In this document: one piece after another, positions 26,275 through 40,300 of the stretch
How the letters are laid out: each line of letters opens with the position of its first letter
Numbering within the stretch: the first letter of the stretch is position 1
Assembly (NCBI GenBank): GCA_905250075.1
Contig: CAJNOP010000393.1
Location: forward strand, 124,001 to 188,000
DNA: 64,000 bases
DNA from: Rotaria sp. Silwood1
Lineage: Eukaryota; Rotifera; Eurotatoria; Philodinida; Philodinidae
Direction of reading: 5' to 3'
Translations under genes and position numbers: made by a program
Notes under the pieces: model-generated
What the model saw: the letters and a program-made list of their open reading frames with translations, nothing else
What the model was told of the DNA's origin: nothing
Databases searched by the model: none

Positions 26275-27719
26275 ATGAAAAACGGACGTTCTAAATTTAC
26301 TGTACGTTTTACACCATTTACAACATATAAAAGATTTAATAATGAAACAGATCAATTATTTCTTCATTATGATGATGGAAAAGAAAGACAAACGTCTACT
26401 AATCGTGGTATCACAGCACTTGAAGCAGCTTGGAATGTTACTAATGCAATTCAAGTTGAGTAGTTATTCTGTTTTTTTCTTGTTCTCATTAGAAGAAAGA
26501 AATAAACTATTTTCAGGGAATGTTTTTGGTCAGTTTACCATATTCAGTTTATCATGGTGGTTATTGGTCTTTACTTGCTATGGTTGTCGTCGCTTGGATA
26601 TGTACTTATACGGGACAAATACTTATTTCATGTCTTTATGAACCAAGTCCATCAACAGGATTGTTGATGAAAGTACGACGTTCTTATGTTGATATTGCTG
26701 AATCAGTTTGGGGAAAACGTTTTGGTGGACGAATATTATTTGTCGCTCAAAATATTGAATTATTGATGACTTGTAAGTAACAATGTTAAAGAAGAAGAAA
26801 ACACAAAACAAAATACTTACAATTTTGTTTTTGTTTAGGTATTCTCTATTTAGTTCTTTGTGGTGAATTACTTGCAGGAAGTTTCCCACAATTTCAAATT
26901 CCTGTTCGATATTGGATATGTTTATCCTGTTTATTTACTCTTCCATATTCATTTATTCGAAGTCTTCGTTTAGTATCACGTTTTAGTGCTGGTAATGCTG
27001 TAGTTCATTTAATAATAAATATGATTATAATAATATATTGTCTTACACAAGCATCAATATGGGATTGGTCTAAAATTCAATTACGTATAAATATAGCTTC
27101 ATTTCCAACATCATTAGGTATTATTGTATTTAGTTACACATCTCAAATATTTTTACCAACATTAGAAGATAATATGCGTTATCCACATCAATTTAATGCT
27201 ATGCTTGTATTATCCCATGTTGTAGCTGCAATATTTAAAACAGGTTTTGCTTTAATTGGTTTTTTAACATGGCAAGAACAAACATCTGAAGTAATAACAA
27301 ATAATTTACCAACACAACAATTACGTATTGTTATTAATTTAACATTAGCAATAAAAGCACTTCTATCATATCCATTACCTTATTTTGCTGCATGTGAACT
27401 TATTTTACCAAAATTTTCTCTATCTAATGAAATAACAACATGGAAAACTATTTTAGCAAGAATTATTATTATTTTAAGTACACTTATTATGGCATTATGT
27501 ATTCCACATTTTGCTCAATTAATGGGTCTTATTGGAAGTATAACTGGAGTATTTCTTTCTTTAATATGGCCTTGTTATTTTTATTTATATTTAAAAAATT
27601 ATTTACTTTCATGGAAAACAATATTGGGAAATTTAGCAATTATTATTTTTGGTTTTATGTGTACAATATCGGGTATTATTGATTCATCAAGAGAATTAGC
27701 AAAAAAATTTCGAGAATAA
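26275..27719 (+). CDS. SLC32A1: Vesicular GABA/glycine transporter (SLC32, VGAT/UNC-47)
   Basis: Proton-coupled loading of inhibitory transmitter into synaptic vesicles. Three exons: 26275-26454, 26517-26772 and 26839-27719, with introns of 62 and 66 bp (phases 0 and 1). The protein has a short cytosolic N-terminus, then the amino-acid transporter core beginning ALEAAWNVTNAIQGMFLVSL, where AWNVTNAIQGMF is the VGAT signature. YTGQILISCLYE, IELLMTCILYLVLCGEL, SLGIIVFSYTSQIFLP, EVITNNLP, KALLSYPLPYFAA and IPHFAQLMGLIGSITG all align with VGAT from memory, and about ten membrane helices can be counted. The N-terminus (about 40 residues before the core) is much shorter than the roughly 115-130 residues of vertebrate or nematode VGAT, so an upstream exon may be missing; the frame starts GTG-ATG at 26272-26277. 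The core appears intact. Confidence 0.94.
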
Positions 27720-30568
27720 AAACACTATTAAATGATTGTATTTTATAATCACATATTAATAAAAATAGCATCTATATATATATATATCTACAATATAACA
27801 GCATATTTTAGAATTTACTATTAATTGAAAGAAAGCACTAATCTTCGTTTTTTTTGTTTTTGATTAGCGACATGTTTCCTAGATTGAATCGAATTTTATG
27901 ATTTAAATAAATAAAAACCAACGTGCAGAAAACTAAGTTGATCTGTAATTTCGTGGACAATATATCAGATCTTGAAATATAATCAATCATTTCAAAAATG
28001 ACTGAAGTTTATTATTCATTTCTTTATCTTTAATAGCGAAATTTAAGAAATAATGTATGAAACGTCTGATTTTCATGAGAAAATATATTCCGATAATAGT
28101 ATGAAATCTTAAAAGACTTTCTTCTATCAGCCCATAGGCGGCAGAGCTCCAAGGTTTGAGCAAGAGAAAGTCTATTTTAGATTTGCGCTTCTCTCTTTCC
28201 ATCAAATTAGTGGATTTGGGCAACGCATCACATTTTTAAAAAAAATGTCATTATATTTTACCCTCTTCCGGCAGCTAATAATAACATTTTTCTAATCAAA
28301 CAGACTTAGAAAACGTTTTTTAAAGATACATTTAGCTTTATAAAAGTAAGTATTGAATTATACATCGTCAATGAATACCTTCCTTTTCTTTCAAGGACTA
28401 AGATTACTTGTCTATAAAGTATTTTCAACAGTGAAGAAGTTCACAATACAAAATCTTTTCTTTTAACACATTTCTACTTCACTAAACAGTTTTTATTTTC
28501 AGTAAACTCAAGTAGAAATTTTTCTTCGAAAGTCGTGTTTCCATTATCATAATTTTTTCAGATCTTCGCCGGTATTACTCATTGCAGAATCTGAGTGCGC
28601 TAGAAGACACTGTAACTGTGTGTCATTTAAGTGACGTTCAAAAACTCGTCTTCTCTGACTGTTAATTTCCAGATGAGAATCTTATGAAAAATGTTGAGTC
28701 TACCCCATAATCAAAACGTTCCATCATCTATATGTTAGATTAAACTAAAGCTTCGACGAACGCACAAAACAAATCTTCTAACATTAATTAAATTTAAATA
28801 AATTTCTTATAAGAAATAAACTAATAATAATAAGTATTGCTGATAAAATATGTAGGCAAAATTTATTATAAGCGATAATATACTTGCTTATAATTGTTAC
28901 CAATCCATTATGCGTTATTTGAAAGGATATTATTAATTTGTGTTTAATAAATAAAAATACTTCCTCGGTGGTCTTTATGTTCTTTGTAATTAAAACTATT
29001 AAGTTTCAAAAATTTTTCATATATAAGAATATAAAAATTAAATTAAAAAATACATATAATAGTAGATATTTCTTTGAGTTAATAACATGTCGAACAAAGT
29101 ATTTCTCTTCATCAGAATTAGTATCTAAATGTAAACTTATTTTTTCTTCTTAATTTGCTTTTTTCTTTAAGATGTTTTACTACATTTGACGTACCATTGT
29201 CAGGCGCAGAAAGAAGAAAAATAACTCATCTCTCCTTGCAGTGTTGATGCCTTGTCGTCCCACATTTATGTGTTAGACGTAATAGCACATATGAAAGAGA
29301 AAGAAAAACAACACTCAAAAACACTTACACATTCCAGCACTAAATATAATGAAAACACCTGCATTTGTCAAAATGTCACTACTTAGTGCAAATTTTTACA
29401 ATTATTTTGAATGTATTATGAACCTATTTAGAATGATATAATTCAATTATAGGTTAAGGCAAAAAAAAGTTAAATATCTCCATTCTAATTTTACCCAATG
29501 TGCTGTTTTTTATGTCAATAATGGAAGAATGCTAAATATTTTTATTTATAAGAAAAACATTAATAAATACTATATTAAGATTTTATAATTCGATTCAACA
29601 AAAAAAATACCAGTGATTTTCTGCAGTTACTAGATATGTTCTTCTATAATTTAAACCAAAAACTAGTCTAATTTATGAGAATATGCTATACTCATAAAAG
29701 TTTACGTATTCAAAGTAACTTTCAGAATAACTACAAGAAAGAAGGAAGTATACCCATTGCTTTTAGTTACATTAAGGTATGCAGTGTTGCTTAGTAGCAG
29801 ATTTTAATAGCTCTATTTGTTTCTTATAGCTGCACCTAACTGCAGCTTTGGACAAAAGATTAGCCTAACGTAGAATTCTTGTTCTCAGCTGCTTGTACTT
29901 CCGATACACACTAACTAATCATGATAACAGATATATGTCACAACATGATCTGTATACAATCGGACAAGTGATCCGAGGGAAATATACATTAGTTACTTGT
30001 CTCAGATCATTTCATGGATGATGGTATTGAGGTCTGCACACAATACTTTGTGGATACGTTTTGAATAACGTAGCCACTCAGCCATAGCGGCTTTAAGCAT
30101 ACAAATATGATTATACTTTTTTTGAACATCCCAGGAATTTACCTTCCATTCTTAGAACTAAACATAATACCTTAATGTAGTATTTACTGAAGTTAGTCTT
30201 GTGGGAAAAAAACATTAAACATTCTTCTATCATTAAGAAAAAAATAGGTCATTCCGTTTTAATAGAACAAGAATATTCAATTATGATTCACCATTGAATA
30301 ACATGGCTTTGGGTATGTTAATTTAATTGCATATTTATATATAACTTAACCCTAATGTTTTTACGGTTTAAAAGGTTGTAAATTTAAAATAATTTCAAAG
30401 AAAAACAAAAAAACTTAATAGAAAAATACAGAGCAACTTGCATGATAAGATGAAAAATCTGCCACTTATTAAAAGTTTCTTTAACTTTAAACAGCTTGAA
30501 AGATCATATTATTTCGCATCGTTTGGTGTACTGAATTTGACTTCTATCAATAATATAAAACCGACGTA
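27720..30568. other. Intergenic, repeats but no gene recognised
   Basis: About 2.8 kb. It begins with the 3' end of the SLC32 gene, including a short TA run near 27775-27785. I see no exon chain; the frames at 27987-28223 and 28938-29153 lack motifs. It contains one copy of the dispersed repeat described at 29735-29990. Confidence 0.55.
29735..29990. repeat. Dispersed repeat, copy A
   Basis: Diverged copy of the sequence at 33350-33600, in the same orientation. Shared landmarks are AAGAAAGAAGGAAGTATACC against AAGAAAGAAAGTATACC, TTAGTAGCAGATT against CTAGTAGCAGATT, a CACAACAT block and an ATCGGAC block in the same order. It contains no coding capacity and may be a SINE or MITE family member. 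Confidence 0.5.
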
Positions 30569-31487
30569 GCTCATCAGCTTGTATATACGACACACATGCA
30601 TATTTTAAATTGGATCTTAATACACTTTTTCTATCCATAAATATTATTGATATTGCATACTGCAGTTAAATATACCTTTATTTGTTGTACAAAACGCATA
30701 TAAACATATTTCATGAGTTCTTTTTCTCTATTACGAAATGTATAAATCAGATTGTAGTAAAACCGATATTACTGCAACTAGTCTATGACAGTGCGACCAC
30801 TTTTCTCTGCAACAACAAAAAAAATAATATATTGCTGAAATATTCTCGGATAGTACATGCCTTTCTCTACAAAATTCATGTTCTCAAAACATTCCGACAA
30901 TCGGTCAAATATCAAATTCTTTCCATTTATTTGACAAAACATCCTTTTGGGTTAGCTTCCGATTCGGATTCGACCATTTATAAGAAAGACAATGCTCGAA
31001 ATCAAATTTCGATATTTAATCGAGTTCAGTACTAAATCGAACTCAGTTTTAATATCGGAATTTCATTTTGAACATTATTTTCCGTTCAAATAGCTGAAAC
31101 CAAACCGAATACTAATTGAAAAGAAGATGTTTTTATCAAATAAAAATGATAACTTCCATATTTGGAAAATTTTCAAAATTTTTTGAATATGTGGATTTTG
31201 TAGAAGAAATATTGACGTTCTTTTCTAGAAAATTGTCCAAACATATTTTTATGTTACAGAGAAAAAACGGTCGCACTAACATAGACCTAGTTTCAATAGT
31301 GCCGTTTTCTTTTTACTATATTCTGATTCATATACTTCGTAATAAAGAAAAGTGTTTATATGTGTTTTTTAGAGTGAAAAAAGGCATATCTAATCGTAAG
31401 AGTCACTATCAAAAACATTTAATAAGAGAAAAAGTTCATTAAGCCCAATTTAAAATACGAATGCGTCCTTTATATAAGCTGATGAGC
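30569..31487. mobile_element. 919-bp long inverted-repeat (foldback) element
   Basis: The two ends are inverted copies: GCTCATCAGCTTGTATATAC at left and, on the other strand at right, GCTCATCAGCTTATATAAAG, followed by a shared ATTTTAAATTGG at about 40 bp. Inside, homology continues between the arms, for example CATATAAACA, TATTACGAA, TAGTAAAA and a TAGTGCGACC block in mirrored order, so nearly the whole element is one imperfect palindrome centred near 31030. The open frames at 30682-31035 and 31116-31442 lie inside the arms and show no protein motif. This is the form of a foldback or large MITE. No target-site duplication can be seen. Confidence 0.65.
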
Positions 31488-31905
31488 CATATATGGGCTT
31501 CATATCATTTATAGAAATCAAATCCATTACACCACAACACACAAAATAATTTTATGTTTCAAGCTATATATATATATTTAGAGAAGCTTTTAGAGGATAG
31601 TAGACTTCTCATCTTATTGTGTGAAGTTCTTTACCAAACACTAATTTGTAACTCATCATCAATTGAATGAAAAGAAAATTTCTCTTTTACTATTGATTAA
31701 AGTCAATAATATTTTGAAAATACTTATTAATTAAAATAAAACTCAATCGCAAAAAAAAAGAACTTTAAATTCTATCATTTAAAACAAATGAATAAAAGAG
31801 AAACAAGAAGTCTTTATGTTTATATTTTTTTTTTTTGTTATTGTTTATTAATGATGTTGTATAATTGAAAAGACAATAGCAACAACAATAAAATTTTAAT
31901 AACAA

Positions 31906-34715
31906 TCACTCTATAAGTGAAACAACTCCAGTATTTGTTTGTGATTGTTGTGTTTGATAATTACTCCAATTAGCCTAAAAAAATAAATAAAATCATCAAA
32001 AAAGAAAAATAATAAAACTAAAACATTAAGCAATATATACATTTGTATCTCGTTTTCGTTCGCTATTTTGTGCTAAACTTTGTGTTCTATTAAATAAATT
32101 TTTTGTTTTTTCAATAATTGTTTGATATGGTGATAATGCTTGTGAGCCCATAACAACTGTTCCTTGTTGTGAATCAATTTTTGCATCTAAACTTGCATTA
32201 CGTATTAAATTAACAATCCAACGTTCAGCTTCATCTGGACTCATATTTAATTTTTCTGCAAGCATACTAAAAAAAAAGAGAAAAATTTTAACAAACCAAA
32301 AACGACATTAACAATTAAAACAAAAAAATTTCTTACTCAATTTTGATACAATGATGAATACGACAAAATGTTTCAAATATAAGTAAACGAGCATTTTCCA
32401 TAAATTCCTCAGCACAACCAACAAGAAAAAAATCATTATTTAGTACAGCTGTGCAATCACGTAATTTTTTTTGTGCACCATCAAAATCAAAATGAACATA
32501 AAGACATTCAAGAAATTCTGTAATTGGATCTCGAAAAGCATAAGATTCCTAAATAAAAACAATAATAATTTCTTTTGTGTAAGAATTCTCTTAACCTGTT
32601 GAATAACTTTGACAAGTTCTTTTAATGTTCGTTCATTTTTTTTTCTTGGATTAATAATAACAGCTGCAGCTAAATAACGTAATAAATGTGGTGCTGTTGT
32701 TTGTAATGTATTTAAATATAGATTTGTTTGATTTGTTGTTGATGTTGTTGAACCAAGAAATAATTGAACAAGATCATCACGACCTTTTGGATGATTAAAA
32801 TAAACGAATAATGACCAATGTATAAACCATGTACGTTGATGTAATAATTCTAATGATGAACGAGAACTATTTGTTTCAATAGCATCTTTTAAACGATTTA
32901 AATCATCATAAGCTTCATCCCAACGTTGCATAAGAATTTCAGATGCTAATTTACCCCATAAACATGACATCATATTTTTATCATTACTTGGAACCTTAAT
33001 TTTTAATTGAAATACAAGAAATGGTTATTTTTTTGTTTTTTTTAAATTAACAATTAACTTACAAGTGCTCGATAAAGACCTAAATTTGTAGCAGCTCGAG
33101 AATAATCACCGCAATCATAAACATAACGAGCAAATGTATAAAGATCATTGACCATACTTCGTTCAATCTAATTAAAGAAATATAGATTTTTCATAGATTA
33201 TGTTTTAACTATTAAACAACATAGGGAGAAACTTATCAAAAACGAAAGATGATCATCTTCAATTTGACTTCGACTATTTGTAAACAAATTCTTTCTTTAT
33301 GAATATATATAAATATATTATTTCATTGCAGTTCACAATTAACTACATCTAATTACAAGAAAGAAAGTATACCGCTGTTTTTCGGCTACCTTGCAATGTA
33401 GGATGTTGTCTAGTAGCAGATTCACTAGCCACATATTATTCCTACAACTTTAGCTAGCTGTAACCTTAAGCAGAAGACCTACCTGATGCATTCAATCATT
33501 TGATCTCTCTTCATACAACGTGACTAATTACATGAGGATAGATGAGTATCACAACATAGTCAAAAAGCTATCGGACGAAGTATTTCGAGACAAACAGCCG
33601 TTAATGACTTATTAATTCATATTTGAGAGTGAAACTTTTAATTTTATTATTATCTCGAGATCCATCAGTAAGGATTTTTACGTTTTACAATCGGTTTTTG
33701 AACATCTGATTAAGTTACAAGAGAATTTTGTGTTCTTATAATAAGACTGACTCACGTCGCTAACAATGAATAAACTAATTTTTTTTGAAAAACCTAAGTA
33801 TATTCAGAAAACATTATGTGTAAAGATTTTGTAGATTGAAGGATTTTCTAAAAAATGTATTATTTAGTTGTCAAAAATACTGTTTGAACTTGTAACATTT
33901 ATAAGGGAAAACTGTTGTTCTTGTTTTGTTTTCAACAGTAACTCGATGAAACTAATGTCTATTGAAATGAGTTTTTCAGGATATTTCGAGTAATTGAACA
34001 TACATCTGCTCATTCAAGGGAACCGAATCACAGACGTTTTAATTGTTTATCGTAGTACTATTTATAGTCCAATCTGGACATTTATTGATCTTCTATACAA
34101 CATATGGTTTCACGAATATTTTTTATTTCTCAAAAACTAACTTACATTAAATTTTTCTTGTAAGTAATCTAATGTGAACATTGAATCACTATTTCTAGAA
34201 AAATAAAATTTTTTAATTCAATTAACAAAAATTCTTTAGAAAAAAATAAGTACCGTTGATGTTCAATAAGTCGAGCTGCATCTTCTGTAACAACAGCATC
34301 GAGTAATGGTTGAACTGCTTCGGAAAGTTCATTAAAACGAGCTACAATTCCTTCACGTTTTTCGATTAATTCTAAAACAATAAAGAATTTCAAATGTTTT
34401 ATATTTCTATCAAATAGAAACCAAAGAAAAGTAAAAAAAAAAACCTATTGGTTCGTTTCCATCTATATGAAGTTTTTTATAAATATCAAGTTGAAAATCA
34501 ACCATAGTTGTATGTTGTAAAAGGTCATATTTAGCTTGAAGGATTTCTTTCTCATCAAAAATCTAAATAGAAAAATAATATGAAAACAAAAAAAAAAATT
34601 AATTTCAGTTTCTTTTTTTAATTACATTTCGTTCGGTAAGAAATTCTAACAATGGAAAAACAAGATGTCGATCAAAATATCGACCTAATTTGGCAGTAAG
34701 ATCATATTCAGCCAT
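31906..34715 (-). CDS. eif3e: Translation initiation factor eIF3 subunit E (INT6)
   Basis: Core subunit of eIF3, which brings mRNA and initiator tRNA to the 40S ribosome. ATG at 34713-34715 starts [20 protein letters not shown], then PLLEFL and [20 protein letters not shown], the typical eIF3e N-terminus. Downstream exons give [20 protein letters not shown], the [20 protein letters not shown]-like region, [40 protein letters not shown], then the PCI domain ([53 protein letters not shown]) and a short tail ending SLIE before TGA at 31906-31908. Introns are mostly about 50-80 bp, but one of about 1 kb (about 33175-34145) contains repeat DNA. The chain looks intact and of normal length. Confidence 0.95.
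33350..33600. repeat. Dispersed repeat, copy B, in an eIF3e intron
   Basis: Second copy of the repeat at 29735-29990 in the same orientation relative to the window, sitting inside the 1-kb intron of eIF3e. It accounts for about a quarter of that intron. Confidence 0.5.
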
Positions 34716-37318
34716 CTAGTAAATAATATAAAAATGTCTAAAGTCAATAATATTAAAATATTTAAAAATAAAAATAAAAATACGAATAACGAAAACAACC
34801 AGAAAAATATGTTTTTCTGTGATTATACAAGACTGGATGATTTTATGATCGAATCATATATATCGAAAGATTCTTGCAATTATGAAACTGAAAAAAAACG
34901 TTCGAAATCTTCACTTATTAACAATAATATTTCGAAATTTTAACTTAGAATTTTCTATTTTATTTATTCGTTGATATTGAGTGACATCTAGATTAAAAAT
35001 ATAAATTTTAATAAATTATTTAGTTTTTATTTCGATTTATAGATAAACTTTTTTCTAAAAATTTTCTAAAAAATTTCTTTAGTTACGTATTAAAGAGGAC
35101 AATGATTTGAAATAATGGTTCATTGTAATTGTTCTAAAAGTTCCACAAGCGCTACTTGAACTTTTCATACTACGTTGATGATAGCGACAGAAAAGATATT
35201 GTGTTCAGTTTTATTGAAAATATTAGTTTTGTTATCATACGTTTAATAGTTGATCTATCTTTTTTTTGTCAATAAATCATAGAGAATTTTAATCATTTGA
35301 GAAGAACTATGACAATTATCGATTTCTCCATGATGGGATTATGAAGAAGACAAAGAGAAGAACACGATTCAAGTTATTTCTTACGACATTCCTCGATTCA
35401 GGATGATAAATTTTTTTGATGGTTTGATTTTTTTTTAAATAAAAGAGTTTGGTTTTTGCAACACGATGTTTTTTTTTTCTATTCAGGCTTTTATTTCTCA
35501 CGATAGTATTTAATTGATCACAAAGAAACGTTCTTCCATATAATTGGTAAGCATAATATTTCGTTACTTTTTGTAAGGAGGTTTCTAAGTAGCATTTGAG
35601 TTCAGTTGAGGACATGAAGGAAAAATTACTTTCGTAGTTCCATCATATTTAGTTTCTTTTCATTGAAACTTTTTTTTCCCAGAAGTTTTCTGTAGATCGT
35701 TGAAGTGATTTGTTTGAAAATCGTCTTATGCAGTTTTTGAAATCATTTTTTGAGTAGCAGTAGTACTTAAAAAGATAAGACTGTATAAATTGCTTTTCAG
35801 AAGTTGCGTTTTTCATTCAGAAATGCAACATCTGATTTGATATTTGGAACAGAACCGAATAAGAAGATTTGTTGAAATGTCTATCTACGGTTTATGTATT
35901 CTATTATATGTCGTGTCGATGACTAACGCAAATTCATCACAATCAATTATGCAATTTCGAAGTTTTAGTTGAATTCTTGATCTACTGAGTAAGAAAATCG
36001 TTTTTTCTCACTGAATAGGTCAAACATGATTGTTCAGAACTTAGCAGGTTATATCTTTGAGGGAAACAATCTCAAAATATTCTCATTATTATCATATCAA
36101 AATCATTCTATTCGAAAACAGGCTTCCCCATTATTTTTTTTTAAAGAAGAAGGTACTGAAAGTGTCCTCATGTGAGTATCTGTCAGAAGCACAGCTGAAA
36201 CCGTTGAAATTATCTCTTCGTTAGAATGTCTCTCAAAACGGTAAAAATCTTCGCAAACAGTTTAACATTTTTTAGATACGAAAATAAGAGGTCTTTGAAA
36301 TCCGAATCCAGTAGTAATATAATCAATGAAATTTTCTAATCAGCATTGAATAGGCACCTCAAAGATAGGAGATACTTTTTTCCAGCTTTTGTGTTTTGTG
36401 ACTGACGCATCCCACACATGTCTCAAACAACGAGAGATCATCAAATCAAAAATTTTTGAACCTGATGAGCTTTAGAAAAAGCTTCCACTAACTCCGATGA
36501 CATGACCATAACTTCTGAAATAAATCTTCATAATATTCTCATTGACACCTATGTATAGTTCAAAAAAAAATGAATTAAGAAACTATTTAATCCTTTGAGA
36601 TTATTTATCATATTATTTTCTATCGAAAAGTTCTATGCAAGAATATAATAATAAATAAAGATCATTTAATAATGCTTCTAAATTGTACAGGTTTGTATCT
36701 AACATGAAGAAAAGTTTTCGATAAAATCCCTTATATGTATACTTGTAAGAAGGATTAATTCTTTGTAAAACAAAAAAAAAAAAAGAGGAAAACGAGTGGA
36801 CACAGATCAATAGCGAAATAAAAAGAAAAAAAAAATACGAAACACATTACGCCTTGTGATTTAGACGATATCAATCGAACCATGATCAACATCAGATGAA
36901 AATCAACAACATTCATTCGAAATAACAAATGTCGATGACAAGGACAAATCGTCAAAAACAAAATATCAATGAACTATTTCTTTTTGTTTTCTGTATTTAT
37001 TACTTTTTTTGTTTTTCTTTTTAATCTTTCATTTAATGAATTTATTTTTCAGATTGAAATCTTCAAATCAAGTGTACAAAAATAAAAATATTTCGCTTAT
37101 TAATCTGTGTCCTTCATACTCGTTGAAATCTTTTTTTGTCGAAATTTTTTAATAATTATAATAATATTTAATATTAATTAATTCCTTTTGTTTTCACTTT
37201 AGATAATTTTCATCTATTCAACAACAAAAAAAAACAATCGGACTTATTTTATTTTTTATTTTGTGTTTAATTACATGAGTAAATAATTGATAATTATCAA
37301 AAAAAAAGAGAAAAAAAA
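34716..37318. other. Intergenic between eIF3e and SCAF genes
   Basis: About 2.6 kb between two divergent genes, so it holds both promoters. The frame at 34734-34943 is Asn/Lys-rich and overlaps the eIF3e leader; the frames at 35316-35615 and 36613-36961 are low-complexity. No RNA gene or terminal-repeat element is evident. Confidence 0.5.
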
Positions 37319-40300
37319 ATGGGTGGTAGTCAAGAAGAAGTCGTCAAAGAATTTATTAGAGAGGTTTGTTTAATTAATATAAGAATAAATTTCGATATTA
37401 ATTTTTCAAATAAATTTAGCTTCAAAGTATGGTTGAAACTCGTCCGCCAATATCTAAAGCAAAAATGATGTCAATTACAAAAGCAGCTTTAAAGGCAATT
37501 AAATTTTATAAACATATTGTAATGAATGTTGAAAAATTTATCAGCAAAGTAAAACAAATGATATTATATATAAAAGATTTATCGTTTTTTTTTCAGTGTA
37601 AACCAGAATATAAAATTCCGGGTTTATATGTTATTGATTCTGTTATACGACAATCTCGACATCAATATGGAATTGATAAAGATGTTTATGGATCAAGATT
37701 TGCAAAAAATATTGTTAATACATTACAATATGTTGAAAAATGTCCAGTAGAAGATAAAGTAAATTTTTATTTGAGAGTTTTTTTTTTGTTTTTGATTTTG
37801 AAAAATTTTATTTTGTAATATTATAGAATAAAATTTCTCGTGTACTTAATTTATGGGAGAAAAACTCTATTTTTTCTTCTGATTTAATTAAACAACTATT
37901 TGAAGTACATCAATCAAATGTAAATACGGATGATTTATCAGTTAAAAGTAAGATAGTTTTTTTTGTAGATAAGTTCATACCAAAAAAACCAAATATATCG
38001 ATTTATTTTAGCTGATTTTTCAACTGATAAACCGAGTGGTGAAGTAAGAAAATTTTAATTCATAAATACAGAAGAATAAATGAACATTTTAGAATTCTAA
38101 TTATATCAATTATTGAATTCGAAATCTTTTATCAAAAGATTTTCTTTTTGTCTAACCATCTATGATTTAGAGTATCGCTCAATATTAATGGACCAGATTT
38201 GTATACAGTATTTTATTTTCAACAAGGTTGTGCACGTAGAGACTAATGTTTGCGCAAGGTGTATTTCAAGGAAATAGCTCAATTTTATAAAACCTGACTG
38301 AACCCTGAGAACTAAGCCTTTCTCAAACGAGACAATCGAAATTCATACAAGATCATCATAGTTTTATCATGCATTCATCGTTATTAATTCTTATATGCTT
38401 AGATCAGTGGAAAGCTGTGCGTAAGATCGTCGCACGATCACCACTGTATGCTGAATCTGACAGACGCTTCATTCGATGGAGACTTGTTTACTCTATCATT
38501 CTACCCTTGAAAAACTAGAAGTCATACTCGTCTTCGAAAGTTTTTTCTGGCAATAAAATTCTCTATACAAGTCGCAATTTAGATTCTTATTAACGTTTCT
38601 GAGTTGATTACCAGTAAAACATTGAGTAAATCTATTTTTGTTATTATAGAAAACTCTGTGTCAGAAAAAAAATTTGGTTTTCCATTGGATTTAAATATTT
38701 TGTTTGATCTATTATTTTGAATGAGAATATTTCGTTAGAAGTTTCGATATTCAACAACGATTTTTTAATAATTGAAAAATCATAAAAATGGATATCCATT
38801 AGTGTCTTATTCAGATTTTCTCCTTTGGAGTGGCGCCTTAAATCTTCTAGAAGGCGAGTAACTATTGTTTTGGAAGCATAGACACACAGTATGTGGTATA
38901 ATAACCACAAACTACGGTGGGAAAGAATCCAAAATTCGGAGAGACATCACCTTCTTGACTGTCGCTCCGAACATCAGTTTGGTTTTAATCATCATATCTG
39001 ATGTTTCTATTGAATGTATTTATTAAAATTTCATTTTTCGGTAATATAATCAAAGAAGACTTGTATTACTCTTTCCAAGGATTTCAACTTTTATCGTTTC
39101 ATAGTATTAAATAAGACGTACGTATTTGCTTACAATTCATTAGGTTTGAATAAGTTTGACTGTCAAAATGATCATATTTGTTTTCAGATGATACTTCAGA
39201 AACATAGACTTATAATGCAAGATAATGAAACATTATCTTTAGTAGATGATAGAGTTGTAAGACTTTTATATCATTGTCATTTTGTTTATATTCTTAATAT
39301 TTCATACAAATTCATAGATAAGAAAAGTCTTTTTTGACAAAAAGAAGTATCATTAGAATTCTTCAATGTTTATTTATTGTCCTATATCGATTATTTTAAT
39401 AAATATAATTTACATTAGAAGTCTTCCGGTGGTACTGATTTTGATCGTTTTCGAGAATTACAAGAAACATTAATGCGTGCATCTGCTAAGGGTGATTCAG
39501 ATACAACATCAATATTAACTGAAATTCAACAAATAACTAATCAATTATTAGAATCTCATAAAAAACCCACTATAACGAATAATTCCAATGATGAACCATC
39601 ATCAACAACACAATCAATTATGAATCCAGCTGAACCAATGCAATCCAACGTTGCTGTATATTTAATTATTCATATTGCAAATTTTTTTTTTTCTGAAATA
39701 ATTCTTCTATTTTTGATTTCAGAATGTACTTGATGATTTTGATTATGGTTCAGATAATGATGATGATGAACCACGTGGACAAACAATTACAAATGTTTCA
39801 TCGAATTTTTCTTCGAATACTAATAATATTCAACAACCAATGCATTTTCTTCAAGTAAGAATTTTATTTTATTTTTTTAATTTGATGATTGAACCTTTTC
39901 AACTGATCAGTTGTTTTTGAATATAAATGTTATGCATAAGGTAGACTCCAAGAAATAAATTTTCTGTAGGTCTTCTGTCCAGAGTTATAGGCATTTTATC
40001 AGAAATTTAGTCTCTAATATCGTGTATATCAACAAACCGAATGACGATATTCTGTTCTGAGATTTTGCCTACGAACTGCTCTATTGGTCAATAGAAAGCT
40101 TATAACTCTGAACAGAAAGCCTAAGAAAGGGTCTATTCTTTAGATTTTTTTCATGTCACACTGGAGTCAACTTCATGCATAGAATCCGAATTCATAAACA
40201 ATTAGCCATTTGAAAACATTTTTTTATAAATGAAAGAGAGAAAATCGTTTTAGCCACCGACTGGAATGTTATTAAATCCAAATCATGCAAATACTGTTTC

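Noticed and set aside
34734-34943. 69-codon Asn/Lys-rich plus-strand frame beside the eIF3e start
   Set aside because: Low complexity, lies antisense in the eIF3e upstream region, and nothing supports translation.
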